From positions 1-64,000 of the forward strand of contig NZ_JAXCLW010000002.1 of the NCBI RefSeq assembly GCF_034044715.1: a stretch of 64,000 nucleotides of DNA. The letters run 5' to 3'. This stretch comes from Dongia_B soli (GTDB lineage: Bacteria; Pseudomonadota; Alphaproteobacteria; Dongiales; Dongiaceae). The notes below the pieces were generated by a model that was given only the letters and a program-made list of their open reading frames with translations, made no database searches and was not told the DNA's origin. Positions 51,117-58,946 of this stretch are shown piece by piece. Numbering within the stretch: position 1 is the first letter of the stretch; each line of letters starts with the position of its first letter. The translations under genes were made by a program, and so were the position numbers.

Positions 51117-52997
51117 GTGTCCGCTAAGTCAATAACGACGACCTTGTTGGTCGTTCTCGGAATTCTTATCGTATTGGGAATCGGCACGGCCGTAGCGCTT
51201 GTGAAGGTGGATCCACGGCCGCTCGCCGAACGCTACATCAGCAAGATCTTGGATCGACAATTGCGCATCGGTACCCTGGCGATCCGGTGGGGTAACCCTG
51301 TGCATGTCGAGATCGGAGATCTACGTCTTGCCAATGCGCAATGGGGCAGTGCGCCCGACATGCTTCGTGTCGAGCACGTGAGCGCAGAAATCGATGCTAA
51401 AGCGCTTTTGTCCGGCGTTCTGCGCTATCAACATCTTACGATCACGAAACCCACGCTGATCCTTGAGCGGAACGCCGAGGGTATCGGAAACTGGCGCTTC
51501 GAATCGGGATCTCGAAGTTCGCAGCCGGATCAAGAAAGCGGCTTGTCGGTCGTACCGAAAAATCGGCGGCAATTTCCGACCTTGCTGGATTTTGTCTTGC
51601 GGGATGGTCTCGTCACCTACAAGACATATAGCGACCATGTTTTGAAGATCAGATTGGATGATGTCACCATTGGAGCGACTGGTGATGATGCTCTGGTGGA
51701 AGTCCAAGCTGACGGTGCCTATAACGATGCGGACATCCGGCTGAAAGGACAGACCCAGTCCTTCACCACGATGCGCGATGCGACCGTTCCTTTCGGCACA
51801 ACTTTTTCGCTTCGGCGCCATTCCGCGAAGCTGGATTTCACCGGCACAATGCGAGAACCACTCGACTTCGAAGGGGTTCAGGGACCAATCCGAATTACGA
51901 CCGACAAGTTGAGCGATATACTCAGCATCTTCCACATGAAATTGTCGACCGACCCGGCGGCCACGCTCACGGCGGATCTGTCGCGACAGGGCAACCTTTG
52001 GAACTTGATGGATAGCAAGGGCAGCATCGCGACGAGCAGCTTCAAAGGCAAGTTTACGGTCTTGGAGGGAAACCGCGGCGCGACGGATGACGTTTCGGTC
52101 GACCTGGCTTTCGATGAGCTGAACCTGGATAAATTGCTCGCCAAGGATGAAGGCGACGATGCCGAGCAAAAGTCCTCTGAAAAAGGATGGACCAAGCTTT
52201 CATTGCAAACGCCAGATGAGAATGCACCACGCATCGCCGCCAGAATTGCGGCCAAGCAGATGGTCTATGGCAATATTCGGCTTGGCGATCTGTATTTGGA
52301 TGGCAAGGTCGGCCCCGGCGATGTGACCCTGAGCGAGACGCGATTTAACCTGGCGAGTTCCCGATTTTACGTAGCTGGAGTGCTAAAGCCGGAAGGGGAT
52401 GGCAGCCGTCTCACGGCATCCTTGGCGCTGGAAGACGGCAAGATCGAGCGCTTCATCAATCTCCTGTTCGGTGAATCCGCCGATGTTCAGGGCCGTGTCG
52501 ATGGAAAAGCGGTCATCAATTTGCGCGGTGCCACCCTTGGCGAAGGTCTGAAGACCAGCGATGGCGCACTGGTCTTATCCGTGACGGACGGACGGATTGC
52601 ACGCGCGCTGCTAGAAAAGATTGCGACCGATCTTCGCGCCTTGTTCCGGCGCGGCACGGGAACCGCCAAAATTTCCTGTATGCTCGGCGTGATGCAACTG
52701 AAGAACGGCATGGGAACAATCGAATCCTTCAAGCTGCGCACGCCGGAAGCCAATCTCAACGGTGAAGGGCGCATCGATCTGTTGAATCAGAACGTCGATC
52801 TTTTTTTGCAGAGCGAAGCGGATTCGACGGGATTCTTCGCATTGGATGTCCCCTTGCAAATCGCGGGCAATTGGCGAAACCCAAAAATCCGGCCGGCAAG
52901 CAAATCGGTTTCGAAGCAAGCAGGCGCGGAGCAGGCAGGAAAGCTTCCAGCGTCGCTTCGTCAACTCGCGGATGGGAACCGCTGTAGCCAGCAATAG
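51117..52997 (+). CDS. AsmA family protein
   Basis: 626 residues, GTG start at 51117. An N-terminal membrane helix (about residues 6-28, TTTLLVVLGILIVLGIGTAVALV) is followed by the AsmA N-terminal region (LAERYISKILDRQLRIGTLAIRWGNPVHVEIGDLRLAN) and the AsmA C-terminal domain (NLRGATLGEGLKTSDGALVLSVTDGRIARALLEKIATDL...). It is anchored in the inner membrane with the bulk in the periplasm. Family members affect outer-membrane lipid composition. It may share a transcript with the BON gene upstream, but a stable hairpin separates them. It is a second envelope AsmA-type protein beside YdbH. Confidence 0.88.
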   Translation: MSAKSITTTLLVVLGILIVLGIGTAVALVKVDPRPLAERYISKILDRQLRIGTLAIRWGNPVHVEIGDLRLANAQWGSAPDMLRVEHVSAEIDAKALLSGVLRYQHLTITKPTLILERNAEGIGNWRFESGSRSSQPDQESGLSVVPKNRRQFPTLLDFVLRDGLVTYKTYSDHVLKIRLDDVTIGATGDDALVEVQADGAYNDADIRLKGQTQSFTTMRDATVPFGTTFSLRRHSAKLDFTGTMREPLDFEGVQGPIRITTDKLSDILSIFHMKLSTDPAATLTADLSRQGNLWNLMDSKGSIATSSFKGKFTVLEGNRGATDDVSVDLAFDELNLDKLLAKDEGDDAEQKSSEKGWTKLSLQTPDENAPRIAARIAAKQMVYGNIRLGDLYLDGKVGPGDVTLSETRFNLASSRFYVAGVLKPEGDGSRLTASLALEDGKIERFINLLFGESADVQGRVDGKAVINLRGATLGEGLKTSDGALVLSVTDGRIARALLEKIATDLRALFRRGTGTAKISCMLGVMQLKNGMGTIESFKLRTPEANLNGEGRIDLLNQNVDLFLQSEADSTGFFALDVPLQIAGNWRNPKIRPASKSVSKQAGAEQAGKLPASLRQLADGNRCSQQ

Positions 52998-53027
52998 GTC
53001 GCTCTTGGCGCGCCACTCCCCAGCCTT

Positions 53028-53489
53028 TCAGTCAAGTTCCTTGGTCATGAGAATGACCCGGACACTTCCTTGCATGACATTTCGCAAGGCAGTGAAGCCG
53101 CGCCGGCGATAGAAATGCTCGGCCGTGACCGAGGCCGCAACGGCGAGAGAAAAATATCCATTGGCCGCTGCCAAGCCTTCGATTTCCTCCAGAAGCGCCG
53201 TGCCGACACCCTGGCGGTGATAGACCGGGTCGACGAAGAAGCAGCGTAGGACGTTCTTTTCCAGGCTGACCGTACCGACAACGTCGTCGCGCAAGGTGGC
53301 GACCAGGAAATGGCGGCCCGCGAGTTCCCGGGCGATGTGGTGAGGGCCAAAACTGGCGGCGATCCGTTCGATAACCGGCGGTGCATAATCACGCGCATTG
53401 GTTTCGTGCAAGGCATTCAAGATCGTGCGGCTGATCGCTGCTGCGTCTTCGGTGGTAGCAATTCGGATATCGATATCGGTCCGCAGCAT
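53028..53489 (-). CDS. GNAT family N-acetyltransferase
   Basis: 153 residues from the ATG at 53489. The acetyl-CoA-binding motif A is visible in LRCFFVDPVYHRQGVGTALLEEIEGLA (R/Q-x-x-G-x-G/A), and the final strand-helix reads AEHFYRRRGFTALR. Substrate unknown. It is monocistronic and divergent from the 53771 gene; the shared spacer contains that gene's promoter and structured leader. No partner is adjacent. Confidence 0.85.
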   Translation of the reverse strand: MLRTDIDIRIATTEDAAAISRTILNALHETNARDYAPPVIERIAASFGPHHIARELAGRHFLVATLRDDVVGTVSLEKNVLRCFFVDPVYHRQGVGTALLEEIEGLAAANGYFSLAVAASVTAEHFYRRRGFTALRNVMQGSVRVILMTKELD

Positions 53490-53590
53490 GGCCTGGCCTC
53501 GTCTGCCGCCGCCATCATATAGCGAAATGGCGTCTGGCGCCATGAAGCGGCAGGCGACGGCCACTGCCTCTCATGGTTTTGGTTGCCCTC

Positions 53591-53619
53591 TTGACGTTCG
53601 CCATAGCCGGGCGTATTTG
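53591..53619 (+). promoter_or_regulatory. Sigma70-type promoter driving the structured leader
   Basis: TTGACG (53591-53596), a 17-bp spacer, then TATTTG (53614-53619). The expected transcription start is near 53626, about 11 nt before the first helix of the leader and about 145 nt before the start codon. Confidence 0.6.
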
Positions 53620-53636
53620 TCACCCTCGCATCAAGA

Positions 53637-53764
53637 GTTGGGCTGACGCCCAACGCCAACCTGCGTACCCGCGCAAGGTGGTGCCCCGAGACCGGGGGAT
53701 GTGGCCGGACCGGCAACCAAACGGGACCAAGCCGCTGCGTCAGCCCTCCTGTGTTTTAGGAGGG
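53637..53764 (+). promoter_or_regulatory. Structured leader RNA burying a ribosome binding site (riboswitch- or thermometer-like)
   Basis: GGGCTGACGC (53640-53649) is fully complementary to GCGTCAGCCC (53737-53746), giving a 10-bp closing helix. Inside are a 9-bp bulged stem (53656-53681) and CCCCG-AGAC-CGGGG (53684-53697). The 5' strand can instead form a local GTTGGGC/GCCCAAC hairpin (53637-53654). The 3' strand overlaps CCCTCCT (53744-53750), which pairs perfectly with the Shine-Dalgarno AGGAGGG (53758-53764). The alternatives are mutually exclusive. I recognise no known riboswitch class. Confidence 0.6.
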
Positions 53765-53770
53765 ATTTTA

Positions 53771-54082
53771 ATGCCTGATAGTATCGATATCGTGCCCGAC
53801 CTGTCTCTGGTGATCAGCCCGGAAGACGACGCGATTTTTATATGCACTTGTCTGTACCGCAATCGCCGGGGCATTGCCGAGCGAAGCCTGATTTATGCGG
53901 TAGTGCATCGCCGCTTCGGCTTGTGGACTCATGTCTACCGGGTCGTGCCGGATAAAATTATGCCAAGTAAAGCCCTGCAATCGCCAAGGGCCGAAGGGCT
54001 GACGGTTTACCTGGAGAAAGCCATCGAAGGTGAGGCGGTCGACCAGGCGCGGGATTGGGTGCGCGATAAATTCAGGGACTGA
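53771..54082 (+). CDS. Small protein of unknown function behind a structured leader
   Basis: 103 residues from the ATG at 53771, which sits 6 nt after AGGAGGG. The frame stays open upstream to 53573, but the ribosome site and the absence of another one decide the start. The protein is cytoplasmic-looking: DIVPDLSLVISPEDDAIFICTCLYRNRRGIAERSLIYAVVHRRFGLWTHVYRVVP, then an acidic helix ending DQARDWVRDKFRD. No known family is recognised. Its Shine-Dalgarno site is paired in a perfect 7-bp helix with a competing long-range helix upstream, so translation is probably regulated. Confidence 0.7.
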   Translation: MPDSIDIVPDLSLVISPEDDAIFICTCLYRNRRGIAERSLIYAVVHRRFGLWTHVYRVVPDKIMPSKALQSPRAEGLTVYLEKAIEGEAVDQARDWVRDKFRD

Positions 54083-54097
54083 AATCAAGACTGAGGT

Positions 54098-54904
54098 TCA
54101 ATGGGCCGGAATGGCGGCGGCACGTCGATGGCCGGCGAGGCTGGCAAAGTAGGCGAGGGCGCTGAGGGCGGTGATCCAAAAGCTTGCAGGCCAATCGGTA
54201 TAGTAAGCGAGGACAAGGCCGAGCCAAGCTTCAACCAAAGCCAATCCGGCAGACAGAGCTACGCCGAGGCCGAGCCGGCTGGTCAGCCGCTGTGCGGTCG
54301 CCGCCGGTCCGACCATAAGGGCAAAGACCAGCAGCACGCCCACAACCTGCGCGCAGGCGGAAACGGCCAAAGCGACGATGGCCAGAAACAAGATAGAGAC
54401 CAGGCGCAGCGACACACCCTTCGCCTCGGCCAGCTCGGGCTGAAGGCTGGCAAATAGCAGCGGCCGGGCGATCACCCCCAAGGCGATGAGCGCAGCGGCG
54501 CCGATCCCGAACAGGACCAACAACGTGCTATCGCTGACGCCGAAGACATTGCCGAAGAGCAGCGCGGTCGCCTGGGTCGCATAAGCCGTGAAAAAATGCA
54601 GGAACAGCAAGCCAAGCCCAAGCGACAGGGACAAAATCACACCGATCGCGACATCACGGCCGCTTAGCTTGTCACCTAAAGCTCCCATACCGATCCCGGC
54701 CAGAAGCGTGAAAGCGATCAGGCCGGAAAGTGGCGATCCACCGATGAGGATTGCACCCGTCGCACCGGCAAAGCCGACATGCGACAAGGCATGGCCGGCA
54801 AAGGTCTGGCCGCGCAATACGAGGAAAAAGCCGACAACGCCCGCAACGATGGCGACGATGCCGGCGGCGGCGAAAGCATGCTGCATGAAATCATAGTTAA
54901 GCAT
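54098..54904 (-). CDS. Zn/Mn-type ABC transporter permease (ZnuB family)
   Basis: 268 residues from the ATG at 54904 (MLNYDFMQHAF). An ABC-3 family permease with about 8 hydrophobic helices: LRGQTFAGHALSHVGFAGATGAI is the hallmark loop, then TAYATQATALLFGNVFG and VVGVLLVFALMVGPAATA. It forms the membrane channel for the ATPase encoded upstream (start overlaps the ATPase stop by 8 bp) and the binding protein at 55780. Cation is probably zinc given the histidine-rich ATPase tail and upstream palindrome, though manganese is not excluded. Confidence 0.9.
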   Translation of the reverse strand: MLNYDFMQHAFAAAGIVAIVAGVVGFFLVLRGQTFAGHALSHVGFAGATGAILIGGSPLSGLIAFTLLAGIGMGALGDKLSGRDVAIGVILSLSLGLGLLFLHFFTAYATQATALLFGNVFGVSDSTLLVLFGIGAAALIALGVIARPLLFASLQPELAEAKGVSLRLVSILFLAIVALAVSACAQVVGVLLVFALMVGPAATAQRLTSRLGLGVALSAGLALVEAWLGLVLAYYTDWPASFWITALSALAYFASLAGHRRAAAIPAH

Positions 54905-55778
54905 GACGGCGCCCATTATGGGGATCATGGCTATGCGCATGGTCATGGCCGTGATTGTGGCCGTTCTCATGCATATGGGCGTCACGCTCCATGTCATGCT
55001 CGCCGGACATCACGAAGATGCGCTCGTTGATGCGAATGACCTCGATGTTGGAGCCATATAGCCGCGACAGGACTTGCCCGTTGATAACCTGATCGACGGT
55101 ACCAAGAGCGGCATGGCCGTTGCCGAGATAAAGGACCCGGTCCATTGCCGCCAGGAGCGGATTTAGCTCATGCGCGCTGAACAGAACCGCGATTCCAAGC
55201 CGTCGCTGGACGTCGCGCACAAGTTCCACCACCACCCTCTGATGATGCGGATCTAGGCTGATCAGCGGTTCATCCAGCAGGAGCAGCTTGGGCCGACCCA
55301 GCAAGGCCTGAGCGAGCATCAATCGTTGCCGCTCGCCGCCCGACAGATCACTCAGCGGGCGTTGGGCAAGATTCGTCGCACCGACCAACTCGATCGCTTC
55401 CGAAACGACCTGGCGTCGCGCGGGATTGAGGAGGGGCAGGCCCCAGCGATGGCCATCTACACCACTGGCGACGAAATCCCAGCCGCGCAAAGCGAGATGC
55501 GGCGCTAGGCTGCGCAATTGCGGCATATAGCCGATTGCCGGATTTCCGCGGACGGCCTGCTCGCCGAGAACCGTGACCTGTCCCGAGGATGGTCTGACGA
55601 GGCCGAGAAGGGCGCGCATCAGTGTCGTTTTACCTGCGCCATTGGGGCCCAGAACACCGATGAATTCGCCATCGCCAATGGATAGGCTCACATCGCTGAG
55701 AATGAAGCGGCCGCCCAGAGCGATCGTCACCTGCTCAAGCTCGATTGCCGGAATGGAAGTCGACGCCATGCAATTCAT
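54897..55778 (-). CDS. Zn/Mn ABC transporter ATP-binding protein with His-rich C-terminus
   Basis: 293 residues. Walker A GPNGAGKTT at 44-52, ABC signature LSGGERQR, Walker B LLLLDEPLISLD, and an H-loop SAHELN. It powers uptake by the ZnuB-like permease. The last 37 residues carry 11 histidines in HDMERDAHMHENGHNHGHDHAHSH-type repeats, a potential cytoplasmic zinc-binding tail. It ends in an 8-bp overlap with the permease gene and starts 1 bp after the binding-protein stop, so all three form one operon. Confidence 0.9.
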   Translation of the reverse strand: MNCMASTSIPAIELEQVTIALGGRFILSDVSLSIGDGEFIGVLGPNGAGKTTLMRALLGLVRPSSGQVTVLGEQAVRGNPAIGYMPQLRSLAPHLALRGWDFVASGVDGHRWGLPLLNPARRQVVSEAIELVGATNLAQRPLSDLSGGERQRLMLAQALLGRPKLLLLDEPLISLDPHHQRVVVELVRDVQRRLGIAVLFSAHELNPLLAAMDRVLYLGNGHAALGTVDQVINGQVLSRLYGSNIEVIRINERIFVMSGEHDMERDAHMHENGHNHGHDHAHSHDPHNGRRHA

Positions 55779-55779
55779 C

Positions 55780-56697
55780 TTACTGCGTTGTTGTGGTGAC
55801 GCCGGCCGGTACTGGTGACAGCGCTTTTTCGAGTGCCGTCAGCTGGTCCAACATCCATTCCTGGTAGGTCTTGTCGGCTGGCTCCGTTTCACTGACACCT
55901 ACGATTGGGATGCCGGAAGCTTTGGCAAGATCAAGGAGGCGGCTTGTCAGGTCATCGGTGGTCTGGCTGTTATAAATGAGCGCCTTGACGCGGCGGCTTT
56001 TAAGGTCGTCCTGGAACGCGGCGATATCCTTCGCACTTGGCTCGGTATCGTTCATGATCGACCGCTGGAAGCGCTGGTTCCGATCTTCCAGGCCGATGGC
56101 CTGCGCCATATAGGCAAAAACCGGTTCGGTCGCCGTTACCGGAACGCCGGCATAGCGGTCATGCAGATGCTGGATCCTATCCCTGAGCGGCTGGAGTGAG
56201 GCGAGAAAATCCTGCAGGCGTTTTTTGTAATCAGCTTCGTGCGCAGGATCGGCAGTGATCAAGGCGCTGCTTAACGCCTTCGCCAGCGCCGATATAGTGT
56301 TCGGATCGTACCATAGGTGCGGGTTGTCGCCGCTTTGTGTTCTCGTCAAATCGGCGGCGACAATAATGCGAGCCGAAGGCGTCTCGGCCGCTTCCAGCAA
56401 TTTCTGCACCCACGGGTCATAATCAGCACCGTTATAGATGACCAGCGCTGCATCGGCCAAAGCCCGCGCGGCGGCAGGGCTGGCTTCGAACATGTGGGGA
56501 TCCTGATCGGGATTGCTAAGGATGCTGGTAACCCTGACGTCGGGGCCGCCCAATTGCTCTGCGACATCGCCGTAGAAATTCTCGGCCGCGACGATGCTCA
56601 ACCGCTTACCGTCCGCCGCAAAAGTCGTCGGCATGCTGGCCGTCAGCGACAAGGCCAGGGTCAAGGCGGCGAGCAAAACGGGTCGGACGGGCTGCAT
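55780..56697 (-). CDS. Metal-binding periplasmic component of the Zn/Mn ABC transporter
   Basis: 305 residues from the ATG at 56697, which gives a regular signal peptide (PVLLAALTLALSLTASMPTTFAA). ATG 56727 is also possible. It belongs to the cluster A-I (ZnuA/TroA/PsaA) binding proteins: DPHMFEASP and GDNPHLWYDP supply two His ligands, ATEPVFAYM places a Glu where ZnuA has His, and VSETEPADKTYQEWM supplies an acidic residue. That H-H-E set is closer to Mn-binding PsaA/MntC than to ZnuA. No long His-rich loop is present here; that is on the ATPase. Confidence 0.88.
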   Translation of the reverse strand: MQPVRPVLLAALTLALSLTASMPTTFAADGKRLSIVAAENFYGDVAEQLGGPDVRVTSILSNPDQDPHMFEASPAAARALADAALVIYNGADYDPWVQKLLEAAETPSARIIVAADLTRTQSGDNPHLWYDPNTISALAKALSSALITADPAHEADYKKRLQDFLASLQPLRDRIQHLHDRYAGVPVTATEPVFAYMAQAIGLEDRNQRFQRSIMNDTEPSAKDIAAFQDDLKSRRVKALIYNSQTTDDLTSRLLDLAKASGIPIVGVSETEPADKTYQEWMLDQLTALEKALSPVPAGVTTTTQ

Positions 56698-56730
56698 AAC
56701 ATTCTGGTCCGTGAATGTCATTGACATGTT

Positions 56731-56743
56731 GTTATATTATATC
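56731..56743 (-). promoter_or_regulatory. Near-palindromic AT-rich site, candidate Zur/metal-regulator operator
   Basis: GTTATATTATATC (9 of 13 positions symmetrical) lies 34-46 bp upstream of the chosen binding-protein start. It resembles alphaproteobacterial Zur sites but the match is by eye only. Confidence 0.4.
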
Positions 56744-56892
56744 GTTTCAAATCCTGTCTATGACGAAACCGGTCTTGCCTCAAAATGCCGTGACGCGGAT
56801 TGAAAATCTTCCCCAGTCTTTGTTAATACCCCGGCGGGGAAGCAAGACGCCCAATAAAGCACACACAGCAGCGACTTCAGCGAGGTAAGAGC

Positions 56893-57219
56893 ATGCAGCG
56901 ACGGATCGAAACACTGGCGACGGCAACGGTGGTGGCGGGGCTTTTAACCTTAGTTTGGGGTCTTCCAACGCAGGCGCAAAATATCCAGGGCGACCGGCAG
57001 GCTGCGACTCAGTTGGCCGCGTGTGAGGCGGGCGATCGGATCGACAGCACGACTGCCGCTGATGCTAGGAAAAAAATCGAGGCGGCGGGCTATCGGCAGG
57101 TCCGCAATCTGGTCAAGGGATGCGATAATTTCTGGCACGCATCGGCGGTGAGCAAGGATGGCGGCCAGGGCAGTGTCGTCGTGACACCAAAAGGCGAGGT
57201 CTGGCCGGAAGGCAACTGA
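56893..57219 (+). CDS. Small secreted protein of unknown function
   Basis: 108 residues. The signal peptide TATVVAGLLTLVWGLPTQA ends before QNIQGDRQA. The mature part contains DARKKIEAAGYRQVRNLVKGCDNFWHASAVSKDGGQGSVVVTPKGEVWPEGN, a helix then beta strands, resembling small PepSY-like or DUF periplasmic proteins, but no family can be named. Two Cys are present (AACEAG, KGCDNF). GAGG precedes the ATG. It is divergent from the metal transporter genes. Confidence 0.7.
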   Translation: MQRRIETLATATVVAGLLTLVWGLPTQAQNIQGDRQAATQLAACEAGDRIDSTTAADARKKIEAAGYRQVRNLVKGCDNFWHASAVSKDGGQGSVVVTPKGEVWPEGN

Positions 57220-57246
57220 GCCGTGTCGATTAAGCCATTGGCAAGC

Positions 57247-58653
57247 CTAGAGTAGCTGCTCCCAAGGCTGGGCGAATAATTCTTTTATCTTCTGCGTGAC
57301 CGGCCGGTCTTTCCAACTGGCTGCATCGATTTGCTTCGCGCCGACGATATCCTGGGAAAACATGGCGCTTAAGGACTGAGCTGTCTCACGGCCTAGAACG
57401 ATCGCATCGATCTCATCATTGAAGAGGACGCTCCGTTGGTCGAAATTGGATGAGCCGATAGCCGACCAGACGCCATCGACAATGACAGTCTTCGAATGCA
57501 GGACGACGCCCTGTGTCTCGTAGATCTTCACGCCAGCGTCCAGCAATTCGGTATAATGCGAGTGAGCAATTGCAACGGCGGAGGGCGCATCGCTCGTATC
57601 CGGTAACAGCAGTCGAACATCGACGCCGCGTTTAGCGGCCGCCGTGATGTCTTCCATGGCTTCTTCCGTCGGAACGAAATAGGCTGCGGTTAACCAGATC
57701 GATTTCTCCGCATTGCGAATCGCCGAGAGAAGAGTGACGTAGTAATGCGATAACTGCTGACTAGGTGAACTGCCGATGATACGGACCACCTCTGATCCCT
57801 GCGCTCGCAGCGTGGGATAAAAGCTGGTTTGGTCAAGCGGAGGGCCTTTCTGTTCAGCCCAATGGCGCACGAAAAGATCCTGGATCTGGGCCACGGCAGG
57901 GCCCTCGATCTGGATATTGGTGTCGCGCCAATGTTCGGGCGAGCCACCGCGAGCCTTTCTGCCGAAGGTGACACTCTCATAGGTGCGGCTGAGATTGACG
58001 CCGCCGATTATCGCGAGCTTGCCATCGACAATCAGAATTTTTCGATGGTCACGATCATTCGGAGAATAGTCGTCCTTGGCATCCAGCGGATTGACCGGAT
58101 TGAATTCGACGGTTTGGATGCCGCCTTTGCGGAGCCGATCCAGAAAGTCCTTGGACAATGAGAGCGAGCCAAAGCTGTCATAGATGACATTGACGGCCAC
58201 TCCTTCGCGGCGCTTCTGCAACAGCAGATCGCTCAAGTGAGTGCCATCGCTTTCGACATCTTCCAATATATAATATTCCAGATTGATATGCGTTCGCGCT
58301 GCCCTGATAGCGGCAAAGATTGCACGAAAGGATTGGGGGCCGTCACGCAGAAGATGAGTCCGGTTACCGGTTGTCAGGGGGTTATCTGATATCGCTTCTT
58401 CAATCGCGAGATGCCGTTGCAACATGCCGGTGTCGCCAGCTTCCCTCGTAATGCCGGCTAATATTTGTCTACTGCGCTGGGGCGATACTGGGCCGTTTCC
58501 ACCATCAATCTTCGGTGTTGTAACTGTCCCAGCAGAGCCATCGATAACTGTATCAACATCCTGCACCGAAGCGCAGCCGACAAGAAGAATGGCGAGGAGA
58601 GAGGCTGCGCTATGGCGCAATGGAGAGCACGTAATGCTTGCGGATTGCCACAT
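57247..58653 (-). CDS. Phospholipase D-family (cardiolipin synthase-like) lipoprotein
   Basis: 468 residues. The signal sequence ends in LVGCAS, a lipobox Cys27. Two HKD half-sites are visible: DHRKILIVDGKLAIIGGVN and VLHSKTVIVDGVWSAIGSSNFD, each with H-x-K(x4)D. The layout matches the ClsB/YmdC or ClsC-type cardiolipin synthases or a PLD-family lipoprotein. As a lipoprotein it would sit at the inner or outer membrane facing the periplasm, unlike canonical cytoplasmic-membrane Cls. Substrate is not certain. Convergent with the secreted protein gene upstream. Confidence 0.85.
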   Translation of the reverse strand: MWQSASITCSPLRHSAASLLAILLVGCASVQDVDTVIDGSAGTVTTPKIDGGNGPVSPQRSRQILAGITREAGDTGMLQRHLAIEEAISDNPLTTGNRTHLLRDGPQSFRAIFAAIRAARTHINLEYYILEDVESDGTHLSDLLLQKRREGVAVNVIYDSFGSLSLSKDFLDRLRKGGIQTVEFNPVNPLDAKDDYSPNDRDHRKILIVDGKLAIIGGVNLSRTYESVTFGRKARGGSPEHWRDTNIQIEGPAVAQIQDLFVRHWAEQKGPPLDQTSFYPTLRAQGSEVVRIIGSSPSQQLSHYYVTLLSAIRNAEKSIWLTAAYFVPTEEAMEDITAAAKRGVDVRLLLPDTSDAPSAVAIAHSHYTELLDAGVKIYETQGVVLHSKTVIVDGVWSAIGSSNFDQRSVLFNDEIDAIVLGRETAQSLSAMFSQDIVGAKQIDAASWKDRPVTQKIKELFAQPWEQLL

Positions 58654-58719
58654 GGTGCAAGCATGACGAAACTAACGAGATTGAGCAAGACGCAGGTCAG
58701 TGAGCTCAGTCACAGCCTC

Positions 58720-58766
58720 TTGAACGGGTTGTGGGTGTAATGTCCCGCTGACAACGGCCCGTTCAA
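58720..58766. repeat. Hairpin in the divergent spacer between the PLD and outer-membrane protein genes
   Basis: TTGAACGGG (58720-58728) pairs with CCCGTTCAA (58758-58766), then TTGT with ACAA inside (bulge CGG). It sits in the 293-bp spacer. No U-tract follows. It could be part of an operator, an antisense RNA or a leader. Confidence 0.4.
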
Positions 58767-58946
58767 AACCACCACAAAGCGCGATCACTTTTTCACGGCC
58801 CTGTGATCTGGTCATAATGTTGCCTAGATTAGGGAAATAATAATGTTTCAGGGGAAAACTTTCCGTTACCACTCATGACCCAAGCGGACAATTCCTAGGA
58901 GAAGCATTCGCTTTTGCCCGGCAATTGGCTTCGAAGCGGGAGTGCT

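Noticed and set aside
53637..53764. SAM riboswitch, because CCGGCAACC occurs in the leader
   Set aside because: Order and spacing of helices do not match SAM-I/IV and the GGTG block occurs upstream instead of downstream; only an isolated motif matches.
58672..58872. Minus-strand small gene in the divergent spacer (66 residues)
   Set aside because: No ribosome site, no family resemblance, and it overlaps the hairpin.
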